Assembly: GCA_013399305.1 (NCBI GenBank)
Contig: VXAI01000049.1
Coordinates: 836,482-900,481, forward strand
Source: Rostratula benghalensis
Lineage: Eukaryota; Chordata; Aves; Charadriiformes; Rostratulidae
Reading direction: 5' to 3'
Length of the DNA: 64,000 nucleotides
In this document: one piece after another, positions 48,501 to 60,340 of the stretch
Layout: every line of letters begins with the position of its first letter
Position numbering within the stretch: the stretch's first letter is position 1
Notes under the pieces: generated by a model
What the model was told of the DNA's origin: nothing
Seen by the model: the letters and a program-made list of their open reading frames with translations, nothing else
Database searches by the model: none
Made by a program: the position numbers and the translations under genes

Positions 48501-50016
48501 GGAATTCAAGGGTCTTAATTTTTAATGTCTTTTCTCTAACAGTAAGAATGTATCTCTGAATCTTATGGAATTACTTTAATAACTTCATACCTTGTTTAAA
48601 ATTTCAGATTTTTGCCATTGTTATAACCTCTGCTAATGAAAATGTCCATTAAAGTGCCACAAATACTTGAAATATATTCATGCTGTGTGTGAAATCCTGC
48701 ACATCACTTTCTAAACTAAGCCATTAGCATTGATAGATAACTGTTATTTTGCGAATCTTCACTTGGGCAGTTTGTACATGTCAAATTTAACCGCTGCACA
48801 ATACCTATATCGAGTAATAAAACCATCTGAGTTCAGTGTTGTCTGTAGTCACAGCTCTCACTATCTCTTTTGACAGTTGATAACAATCCTGCTGCTAGAT
48901 ATGGGGAGGGTTTTTTTCCACTGTATAATGCAGAACACAGGTCACTATTGGTAAACCTGCTCTAATCATGGCTTCTCGGAACACAAATCCATTAACCTGC
49001 AGCGATAACCCCGCTGCGGAGACGCGACACAAACAATGCCGCGCTATAAATGATGGAGTTCATGCCTGAACTGCATTTGAAAGGGCATTCTGAATAAAGT
49101 TAAGGAAGTAACGTGGAAGAAAATTTAATGAAATTTAAGATGAATTGCCTGCTGTCAAGGTACAACTGCGTACTGAAGTTTCTACTCGGAGAAGGCTAAT
49201 TCCAACTGGAATATTGCAGGGATGTACACATAGTCTTACTCAAGCAATGTGTAGAATACTTTCCCTTCTTTTTTTTTCTGAAGGTGTTTAGCAAATACTT
49301 TTACAGGTTGCTTCGGTGTCACTCAGTCTTGAAGAATTGAAGAGCCACTTCATCATCAAGAGCCGTGGAATAATTCTGGCGTGACAAATGATGGTGGTGG
49401 TAAAGCTGACATTATCATAACACGTCGTTTGATGAAACGTTCCACAGCAAACTTCAGCCAGCTGAGGTGAAAATCTGCTTCACTGCTTGTTCAACTCCAC
49501 TTCTTGGAATAGCTGTTGTTCACTTTGGGTTTTTTTCCCCCCTCGTAGCATATAGTGATTGTCCCTATATATGTGTGTGCCTTGGAAGCAGATGAAATCA
49601 TTGCTTTCTTTGCCTTAATCAGGTCTTCTGAGACCTAAGGGTAGTTTCTCTGACACTCCTTCTCAGATTTTCGTGTCATGTTACCTCTCCTGCTATAAGT
49701 AGGATCAACTTTGGGGCTGTGCTGAGATCTGTCTCTCACTTTTGTTTGGTGGTGTGGTTTTTTTTTTCAACAAGTTCCTGGAGAACCACCTGAGGCCTCT
49801 CTTTTTCATTGTTTAGTGTTTGGACTTTTCTAGTTCCCATCCATGGCAAAACAATTGTTTTAATCTTGTTGGAATCAGGCTTCGTTCAGGAACTGAATTC
49901 AGTGAAGTACTGAAAAGTCATTGTCATCCTGTAACCAGAGACTCGGTTTGTTTTGTTATTAACTTGATATTAAGCTTTTGAAAGAAGTCATCTCAGCCAG
50001 AGAGAACTGGTAGATA
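45561..50016. other. Intronic stretch, no gene seen
   Basis: AT-rich unique DNA with homopolymers (A 47571-47585) and a G/T tract (47461-47487). A compact CpG cluster lies at 49002-49044. No coding frame is recognised. Confidence 0.6.
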
Positions 50017-50477
50017 ATCATAGAATGGTCTAGGTTGGAAGGGACCTTTAAGACTATCTGGTCCAACCATCACCCTAACTCTGATAAAACCCATCACTAA
50101 CCCATGTCACTGAGCACTGTGTCAACCTGGCTTCTGAGTGCCTCCATGGATGGTGCCTCAACCCCTTCCCTGGGCAGTCCATTTCAAGGCTGAAGAACCC
50201 TTTCCTTGTAAAAAGCATTCTTAATATCCAATCTGAACCCTCCCTGGTGCAACTTGAGGCCATTTCCTCTTGTCCTATCATCTGCAGCTTGGGAGAAGAG
50301 ACCGACTCCCCAGCTACCCCCTCCTTTCAGGGAGTTGGAGAGAGCGAGAAGGTCTCTCCTCAGCCTCCTTCTCTCCAAGGTGAACACCCCCAGCTCCCTC
50401 AGCCTCTCCTCATAAAACTTATTCTCCAGACCCCTCACCAGCATTGTTGCCCTTTCCTGGACCCACTCTAGCACCTC
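50017..50477 (-). mobile_element. CR1 LINE, 5'-truncated
   Basis: The left end AATCATAGAATGGTCTAGGT is a well-preserved 3' terminus, followed by TGGAAGGGACCTTTAAGA. The reversed ORF2 C-terminus is open on the minus strand and includes [20 protein letters not shown]. The element ends at about 50477 within GGACCCACTCTAGCACCTC. Confidence 0.94.
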
Positions 50478-53400
50478 GTGTGGACATAATGGACATGTGG
50501 CTGATTGTGGGAATGACTGGATTAACAAGCTGATCTTCCCAAGTTGCTTTATGTTGAGAATCAGTGTCTGCAGCAGCTGCAGATTGAACCACATGAGGAA
50601 ACCACTTGGGAGGTTTTTTAATCTCTCTGTCGTCACAAAGACATTTGTCCATTCTTGAGAAGAATCTGGTGATAGAAACAGAATGGCCGAGGCTGATGTC
50701 CTCAGCGAAGGAAACGCCACAGACTTGGAACTTGCAGTCAGTGCAGAGGGCTCAAACTCTTCTGCGTCTTGGACATTCAAGGAAGAGAGAACCCATTTTT
50801 TTCCTTCCAGAGAGGGGGTCAGTGTGGGTCATTAACGGTGTTTGCAGTCACAGATGCTAACACAGATAGAGATATTAATGCAGCCAATACTAATGCAGCT
50901 CAGCTGGAACCTAATGCCACCAATGGCTTTCTTGTGACTTGTCCACTGTCCTGTAAAAGCCTGAGGAAAATGTCATTGTTGTGTGGTTCCTCTAATGCTG
51001 ATGTAAGAATGTGTCATTACGATTAAAAAGAAGCTCAGATCAGCATTCCAGCTCATGGACCAGCATCCCTTGTGCTGTGCAGGGAATTGCACCGCCTTAT
51101 CAGCAATTAGTTACTACCTGTGATGCGTTCTGTAGTCAAGAAATTAATGTGCCTACCATAAATACACCTATGGTAGGTCTTGATTTCAAATGTTGCACAT
51201 CTGTTAATATTTTTTCTTGTCTACACTTTTGGAAATGTTTTCGGTATTTCGGCGTGGTTTCTGATACTTGCAGTACCCTGTAAAATAACCACAGAAAACA
51301 AGACATTCTGTATTTTCCCTTGGAGTCAGGTACAGTTTTAAAAAAGAAAAGTAATAATTTCAGTGCTATAAATCCAACTCAGCGTGACTGAAGTATCTGT
51401 TTGTGAAAGGACTCTATTTGTTTTGCATAAATGAAGTCTCTGGTCATTTTCTGGTGATCACAGTGCAAACCCATCATCCCTCAGTATCGTAGGTTCGGAT
51501 TTGCTGTTTGCCTCTGCAGTCCTGGATGGCAATCGGCAATGTTTTCCTGGATGAGTAAGTCCCTGGTGTGCTTAGCAGCTGTATGAAACCACTCATGTAA
51601 GACCTGATCAACATGAAAAAGGATTGGAGAACTTGCTGCCTAAAAGACATCTATGTGGGTGTATTTTAATTGCTACATTACCATGACAGTCTACAATATT
51701 TATAATTCTAAAGGCTGCCTTGAAAAAAGAAAGATAAGCGGCTTGCGTGCGATAGAAAAGCAGAGCCAATACATCAGATGTTTGTCAGATAAACATCACA
51801 GATCTGCCCCAACGCAGGTATTGCAATGTCTGAGAGAGTTTTAATGTCAAAAGCTTAACGCCTTCTGGTGCCTTTAGCCTTTCTGATTTCCCTAAGTGGT
51901 CATAAAGTTATAAACAGTCTTTCTAGGAAATCTCTAAGAATCCTGTTAGGAGCTTTTTATTATACTGGCAAATTCATATTGAATTGGTATTCATTTTCCC
52001 TATTCCAGAATAATCAAATCAGTGCTGTTATTATTATACTGTTGAAAAAGAAAATAGTGGGGATGTAATGTAAGACTGCTAATGTGATGAAGCGCTCTTG
52101 TTACGTTAGGTTAAGAACGCTGTGGCTGCCTGTTCCAGCGGCGGTTGAGGGAGGAGATGGAGGGCGTTTTGTTTGTGGCAGAAGGTTACCCACCTTCTCA
52201 TTTGAATGCATAATTTTCGTTTGATGGCCGAAAGGGTGATTGCTGGGTTGCTGGTTCAGGACTGTAAGAACTCTCCCCTTCCTGCTCTCACCCATCGGGG
52301 CTGCCATCTCCGTGTTTTTTAAGCGTGGCTCCCGTCTGGTGGGGCTCTCTCCAGAAGAAATGACTCGTATCTTCTTTTATGTTCATCTGAGCTTTTTGCT
52401 TTTTGCTTTTTTTTTTTTTTCCAGACGGGAATAGAGCTTTTAGAGTACATCGTTAGAAAGTACAACAAGCCCCCTGAAGGTTCAAATTTGACAGGGATGT
52501 TAGGAGGCAGGTCAAGTGACTGCCTAATGAAGATGAATGGAGAAAATTGCTGGTACAAGGCTCACGTGGTGGGCGCTTAGCCCAGGTTGCAGAAAGTGTG
52601 ATGGAATCTCACGGCTTCATTTATCAGTGTCATATTTGGACTAAAAGTGAGCAGTATTGTTCTCATTTCTTCCAGATGGATAGGTCAACTTTAATATTTA
52701 TTGCTCTTGTAGAACATTTGTTTGATGTATTTCCATTAGCTAGGCAATAATAGAAAAGCAGTGGAGAGAAACATAAAACAGCTCCCTTCCTCTTCAGCTG
52801 AAATATGGCATACACTAATGTGTAAATATTTCTAAGACTGCCACTGATTTTTTTTTTAAATTTTTTTTTAATTGATGACATGATCATATATATTAAGGAG
52901 TTTTATAAGAATAATGGAAAAACCATCTCAAGAAAATAGAATATCTTTGACTTTTGGTGTGTGATTGTTAAGCTTTTAACTTTGCCTGAGCTTATAGTGC
53001 CTTTCAAGAGTGGTGTTTGCTTAAGGATGTCAACTTTATATATATATGCAAGACACAATAACACTGTATTTGAATGACTTGAAGTATTTTAGCAAAATTA
53101 GCTCACAATTTTGGATTTCTTAAATGAAGTATAAAGATGTTCGTTCCTTCATTCCCGTCATCTTTTTTTTTCCTCCAGTTCTGTCATCGCTAATTACTTT
53201 TTCTATGATGGGAACAGACCACTTCATCTGGGTTGATGTGAAAATTTAAATAAATCAGGGTTCTAACCATTACAAAATGGTGGCTTGTAGCTAATCGTGG
53301 TAACCACTGGTTACTGCTTATTAACTGCTTTCCCCCCGATTTATAGGAATCAGGTTCAAGGTGTTTGACGTGCATTATTTTATACTGTGGAAGGAAACTT

Positions 53401-56400
53401 AGCTGTTTGTGAAGCAGGTGTTGTGTTAAGTGCAGTGCAAACATCCTAGCCATATGTTTCCATAATTTAAATTAATTTGGTACAGTCATACTGTTAATCT
53501 TTAGTGACTTGTTGATTGGCATTTTGCAGACATATTTCTGGAAGGCACCCAATACCATTTTCTGTAGCCTTTCTGGCAGTAGCAGAGAGTAACATTTCCA
53601 CAAATTGGAATCTTGTACAGCTCTGGGAAGGGAGCCAAGATTTAAATTAGACAATAACCTCTGCTCTGTATATAGCTTCTATTCTTCAGCTGTAGGGAAA
53701 GTGATTTGTTTAATGCAGTCAGCTCTGTAGCATATAATAGACTGATATATGAGTCACTCCTTGGCAATGTGTGTTTCTTAAATTTATATAGATGGAACAA
53801 CTAGTTGGTAATGTACTTAGTTACAGTTGTGCAAACAATAACTATTAGCAGAGCTGAGCAGACCTAGAAAAAAAATTACATTTGGTTGGCGTTCGCTAAG
53901 GGTTCTGCAGAAGGGTTGGGTTGTAAAGCAGTCCTTCTCTTCGGGTGCGGAGGAAACAATTTCATAAACACGATTAGGAAATCAATAATAAAGCTTTTAT
54001 ATCGTACTTTAGTGTTTCTTACATTTTGGATGTGAGCACGTGTACAGAATGTTCCTTAAAAATTAAACTTTGCACCGGTCTATGTTGTAGATACATAATT
54101 AGGTTGCAGCTCTTTTTGTTTTGCCTTTGTATGTTTCCCCCCCCCCTTTTCTTGTTAAAATCTGCTGCTGTCAGTTGATATCTGTGAATGCAAAGAATTC
54201 TTTTCTTTCCAAACAGCAAGGATCTTTTCTTAAGAGGAGAGCTCTTTAAACCATTCGGTTCATGTTTATTTAAAAGCCTAAAATCATTAGACCAAATCTC
54301 ACTTTTTGTCCAACAGAAAATTGATTTTGCTAACAAAAATGGTGCGGGCCTGAAAGAGAATATTCAGAAATATGCAAATTAGCAGAGATAGAAATCTGTT
54401 TGAGCAGCTGAACAAAGCAATCAAATTTTTCCCATTGAAAGTTTATTTAGCTTCACTGTGAGCATTTTTGAACAAAACTCTGAACTTCTGTTAGTGAAAT
54501 ACTTCTTTTAATAGGGAAAAGGGGATTCTTTTCAAGCAGAACTATTTTTAATACTCTACATTTTTTCTGCCAGGTCTTGTATTTACCAAATAAAGCACAT
54601 TGTAAATATTGAACAATGCACAGATACATTTCTTAACAGTTTATAGTATGCTGCCTATTCTGGGTGGGTTCCAAGCAGTAGTTAGTATAAATGATATGCC
54701 AATCAAAATTATTTTTACAACTATAACCTGTTATAATGCAGTCTCTTATCTGAAGCGTCAACTTGATATAAGCCAGATCTCTTTTCTTATACTTTAACTC
54801 TTACATGTATAATTTCCCTTGTCCTGAACTAATCCTGCTTCTGTCCCATAAGCTTCTCGGCAGTGGATGATAGGAAAACATAATTTATCTGCTGGTTATA
54901 TAAACCTTAATCACCACTGCTTCCATTAGGTCACGTGCATTTTATTTCTTGGTCAGAATTGGATTGTGTGCAGAATATCTGATGTCCTTCAGTAAGGGAG
55001 TAAGAGTTGTAAATGTCCGACATGCCCCTACCAGGCCAGTTTCCTAATAATTCAACTTCTGCCTAAAAGTGGACTTTTTCCAAAAAGTCCTCTGTAGCCA
55101 GAAGACAACTGACCTTTTCTATTGGTAAATAAATGTGTGGGTTCATGATGTGCCTGGTTTGTCATCATAACTAGCTCTAAGAAGTTCCTTCCTCAGCTCT
55201 TCACCCCTGCCCCAGGTGAGAAAAAAACTTCAGCTGCTTTTACCTCTCCAAATCCTAACGAGCTCATTGTTTCTTTTTTTTCGTTTGTTTTAGTGGTAGG
55301 ACCTCAAAACCAGTTGAGCCAGTCCAAGCAAAGGGATACCATGTTATAGAGTGAATAAAACAAGCAAGTGGCTGGAGGTTTGAAGCGTGGGGCGTGATGA
55401 GGTCTTCTCTGGAGCCTGAGGTCACTGAATGCTGTGGCTGCAGGTGCCAGTGCTGATGTCAGTGGTGACTTCAGGTCTCGGGAATGTCCTTTAATTTGGT
55501 ACCCGGTGCTGCTGGTCACTGGAATTGAATCCTGCGTGCGACAGAAGCTGGAGATGCTGTAAACCTCCTTCATTGTTGCTGATGCTCGTTCTACATGTTG
55601 ATGAGAGTGTTGAGATGACCTGGGAACTTCTGGTGTGAGGGGAGTGTGTGAAATTGCCATTTTTAGATTTTGATAATAATAATTTAAAAAAAAATATAAG
55701 AACTGTGCTGTTCACAAGCTGAACACCATTGAAGCAGACAGAGATTACTGAGGAAGCAGCATGGGCTGTGCTTTAGAGGGGATGAAGAGGCCAGAAAGGG
55801 GCCTGACTTCATCCAAATTTATGTTTATGGAGCAAAACATAGGAGAAGCCAACACAGTAGAAAGAGAATTTGTATCTGAGAATGGAGAAGGATTTATAGA
55901 GGAAATGTAGGACTTGCCATATTTAGGAGACTGGGTATTCTCTCAATGTGATATTCTTTTTAGGAGGCATTAGGTGCATACTGCTGTGTAAGGAATCTAA
56001 GCAACACATGCACCCTCACTCTCTCCTTACCCAATTTTCACACACGCGTGGTTAAATATTACAGCATGACAGAAACTTCTCTCTTATCTCAGAAGATGAT
56101 ATATTTATATATTGACATGAAAATTGATAGCCCTTTTATATTTTTTTTTATATATAGATAGTTTAGCCACAAATGATATTCCAGTTAGTGGAATATAGCA
56201 CACCACCACCTGAATTGGATGGTACAGCCTGATTTATGTTGGCAAATAACTCTTCACCGTTTTTCTTCTTGGTGAGTACCATTGCAGGTTTCTGGTTTGC
56301 CTGGATGACTCTTAAATGAATTATTGTTTGCATTTTGATTTTCTGAGAGATGCAGGAGTTTGCCTTTTGGTGTACACACACACATATATATAGGTATATG

Positions 56401-59005
56401 TAGAAATGGAGGGGGGTTTGTATATGGTTGGATGAAGATGAGATTATGGCCCTGTGTCGTGTGTAATCTAGGGTTGTTGGTTTCCGCGGTGCTAAGGAAG
56501 GTCCTGCACAGAGGAGTGTGAAGGATCACCATGGGCATGTTCTGCAAAGTTTCTGTGGACGTATTTGAGCATGGACATGGACTACTTTCTATGCTGTTGG
56601 GAAGGCAGAACCATAAGATTGCGTGGCAGACAATGGAAAAAGACCTTTTTTCTCTAAAGCTATTAGCTGTTGTCTGGAGTGATGAGATCAACCTAAATTT
56701 TATATTCACTGTTAGAAGACATCCCTTTTATCAAAATATGAAAAAATGTCATTCATATGAAAGTGTATGTAAATATATATTTAATTCCTTCTAGATGGTG
56801 TCAAAACCATGCTTTACAAGAATACCTCTCCTTTGCATTAATCCTTCCTTAAAGTTTATTTTCATCCCTTTTCTGTTACTGATTTTCAGTTTATCTTTTC
56901 CTTACCAATCTGATCAGCTAGTTTTTGTTATCCTGCTCTGATAATCATTGTCTTACTGTGCCATTCTGTGGGCTTTTCTTCCACTCTTTCTCTGTCTGCT
57001 ACTACCCAGCCCTTGTAGATCATTTTATTGCCCTTGTATATAATTTTATTCCTCTCAAAACCAGACTACGGATATCATACTTGGCAACCCATTAGAATAC
57101 TTTTTTTTTAATATATATTGTGCTTAACCAGTTAGGAAAAACCATTGAGCAACCTTGTTTTGATTAGAAAAGGAAATCTTTTTCACTGAAGAACTGTTGT
57201 AATAATTCCAGGACAGACCAGACAGACAATTACAGGCACTTTTTTTTGGACTTTTTTGAGTCTAAAAATCACTAGACAATAAAGCATTAATGGAAATTAG
57301 TCTAGATGCTTATACCAAGGAAGAGAGAGTCATGATTTAGAAGTACCATTTAGCTTTTACCATGACCAATTGGTTCTTTCCCCACCCTTGCTTGGTGTTT
57401 TCCTCTACTGGTGGCAAGAGAACCTCCAGGACACCATGTTCTCCTCTGGTCCTTCCCCCTTCCTTGTGCTCACGCTAACAGTGTGCAGTCTCGCCCAATT
57501 CAGGCAGAAAAAACAACTGACAAAATTTCATGGTCGAGCACAACCTGCCCCGTTTCACAGGCAATGAAGCAACCAGCCTTGTGGATTTCCTGTGATTTGT
57601 TCTTACTGGGAAGGTCTGAAGCAGTTTTCGTGTTTTGGGTGCCCTTGTGTGGTGTTGCATCCTTTCACTCTCTCTAGGACTGGACGAGGGATTAGTAGTT
57701 CCCAAGTCTTATGCAAATTTGGTATCACAGAAAGATAATCTGTGTCCTAAAGCTCGGTTAAAGTTTTTATGTGATCCAAACTATGACACAGTAATGAGAC
57801 AGCTTTAGCCCTGGGTATTTGGAAAAAGAAAACAAAACCTGAATATATAGGATTTTCTGAGAGCTCAGAGTCCAGGTCTCTTTGCAAAGATTTCTGATCT
57901 CTGGGAAATTTTCACTTTCTGAAAGTGGGATGGAATGAAAAGGTTCAAGACATGAAATAAAAATGAGAGAACTCCCAGTAGTTTGCACCTATGGTTATGG
58001 TATGAAGTATTATTTGGTTTGATAGGAATGGTTTCTGTTTCAAAAATATTGTCTCAGAGGCACGTAAGGAAACATTTCTGTAGAGCTCAGATCTCCATCA
58101 TGGCATCAGTTGATCAGGAAAACTTGAAAGTTCTACATGAATATAAGCTTGCAACTTCTCCCATTTGAACTCCAGCTATTAACCTGGATTTATTAACCTG
58201 GTTAATACATATATATAGGCATGTTATATCTCATACAACTTTATTAATACCAGTTATTAACAGGTGTTCCTAGGAATATCTTGAATTTCTGAACGTTCAG
58301 GCAAAGGAAGTTCATGAAGAGATTACAGCTGATTCCTACGCCTAGTTTGAATTCATACTAAAGCTAAATCTGATTATTTCAAATTCAACTAGGAAGTACT
58401 GAACTTCTTCCTCATCTTTGGTGTGAATGGTGTAAGACACCGTCTTGTCTCAGTCCACTCGTTTAGGAGAGTATTCTCAGCGTGTGAGTTGTGAGCTGTG
58501 GAACAGCTTGGTGGCAGAAATGCCACTGGCAGGTGACGTCTCTTGTACTTCAATAAAAGCAACTCAAGAATTTGTGTGCATCAAAGCTCAGGCTTGCTCA
58601 CATCAAGACATGAAGTGTTGTACTTGACTAGTCAAGATATCTTTTATTACTGTTTTTAGGCGTGTATTAAAAGAACCTAAACCATTGCATTTTTTCCTAT
58701 GGCATCTGAAAATGACGAGGCGATGATACATTACTGAAATGCCTGGTGTGCTTTTTAATATGCACTTAATTCTAACGCTAATTAGTCGTTAGTATTTTCA
58801 ACCACCAGTGCCGAAGGCCACTTGAAGACTTGAGAGGCCTGGCTTTCATATAGTGCTAGGCATTTCCAGCCCTGCATTTGGGAGGCTGTTTTTCAGGTTG
58901 CATTTGAAATGAGATTTTTTTTCTTAACTGGCATTTATTTACTTAATTTAAGTTTTCAATATTTTTCCATTAGGGTTTTCATGTTTGGGTTTGGGGGTTT
59001 TTTTA
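50478..59005. other. Intronic stretch, no gene seen
   Basis: AT-rich unique sequence. It includes an unidentified, possibly once-coding segment (50478-50751), a 9-base-stem hairpin (51152-51177), a 10-base C run (54137-54146), TA/CA simple repeats near 56375-56400, and a homeodomain-type palindrome (58773-58791). No gene is recognised. Confidence 0.55.
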
Positions 59006-59015
59006 NNNNNNNNNN
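59006..59015. other. Assembly gap (10 N)
   Basis: Ten N after a GGGGTTTTTTTTA tract. Short fixed-length N runs usually mark a gap of unknown size. Confidence 0.98.
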
Positions 59016-59810
59016 TGGGAGTTAAAGTTTTGATTGAAACTTCATTCATTTCACTCCTCATCAATGGAATTTGCTGTGTACCCTTTGTGTGCCCTCAACT
59101 CTCGGCAGAACCTCAGGGGCTGCAATCAATATCAGAAGTAATTTCTCTGCCCACTTACAAGAAGAAATACACTGACCCAATTAAGTGAAGAAAATGCTAG
59201 ACTGTAGTAATGGATGAAAATGCAATTAAAGTAGGTTACTCACCTACAAAATAAAGTTTCTGCTGCCCAAAACGTTGCCTTTAGGTTGGAATGAAACAGT
59301 GGGAAACTAAAGATAGATAAATTAAGCCTGATTGGTCTCAGCGGCATAAATTAGGGATACAAGCTAGCATGAGGGATTATTCCACTCTTAAATTTAATTC
59401 TCTTCTACTGTTATTGTAGAGCATTGCATCCAATTCAGTCTTGCATGTTTAAATAAAGTTAGTTGCTTCTGAAGACTCTCCGGAGACTTCCCTGCCGTGG
59501 GATTTGTAATCCAGGCCCAGCTAAAACTAGTGGAGAAATCCTCCAGGTGCAAGTTGATATAAGATGAAGAAACAGGAGGAAGCCATGTGTTATGTGCCCT
59601 TTTCCAACCTGCATCTCTAAACTATACTGTATTGTCACACATAATTTTTCCAAATTGGAAAACATCTTCAGCTGAGCAAAATTCCCAAATCTTGTGCCTG
59701 TCAGTCAGAGTCTTGCACTGCCGCTGTTGTGAGGAGGTTAGTGTGTGACATCCTGGAGCCTCATCAGGGCTTTCCTGTTCTTCCCACACAGAAGGGCATC
59801 TCTTTAGTGG

Positions 59811-60340
59811 AATCAGGGAATTGTTAGAGTTGGAAGGGACCTCTAGAGCTCACCCAGTCCCACTCCCCTGCTAAAGCAGGGTTGCCCAGAGCACATCACT
59901 CAGGGCTGCACCCAGGAGGGGCTTGAAGGTCTCCAGAGAAGGGGACTCCACACCCTCCCTGGGCAGCCTCTGCCAGGGCTCTGACACCCTCACCACAAAG
60001 AAGTTTCTCCTCATCTTTGAATGGAACTCCCTGTGTTCCAGTTTGTGCCCGTTGCCCCTCATCATCCTGTCACTGAGAACCACTGAGAAGAGTCCGGCTC
60101 CATCCCCCTTCAACCCACCCTTCAGACACTTGTGAGCATTGACAAGGTCTCCCCTCAGCCTTCTCTTCTCCAGGAACAAGAGTCCCAGCTCTCTCAGCCT
60201 TTCCTCATCAGGGAGATGCTCCAACCCCTCCAGCATCTTTGTTGCCCTATGCTGGACTCTCCCCAGTAGTTCCTGTCTCTCTTGAGCTGGGGAGCCCAGC
60301 ATTGGAGGCAGGATTCCAGTTGTGGCCTCCCCAGTGCTGA
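59811..60340 (-). mobile_element. CR1 LINE, 5'-truncated
   Basis: The left end is a degraded 3' terminus, AATCAGGGAATTGTTAGAGT, then TGGAAGGGACCTCTAGAGCT. The minus strand keeps a 143-codon open frame over the ORF2 C-terminus ([20 protein letters not shown] and EPWQRLPREG), so the copy is lightly decayed. It is of the same group as 2281 and 13128. Confidence 0.94.

Noticed and set aside
52100..52440. A splice-acceptor-like polypyrimidine tract and CAG at about 52400-52424, possibly TOX3 exon 2
   Set aside because: The following bases encode TGIELLEYIVRKYN-like residues, not the FGNNNN start expected for TOX3 exon 2, and no exon end is evident.
53033..53048. TATATATATATG tract as a TATA box
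   Set aside because: It is a simple repeat in AT-rich intron with no promoter context.
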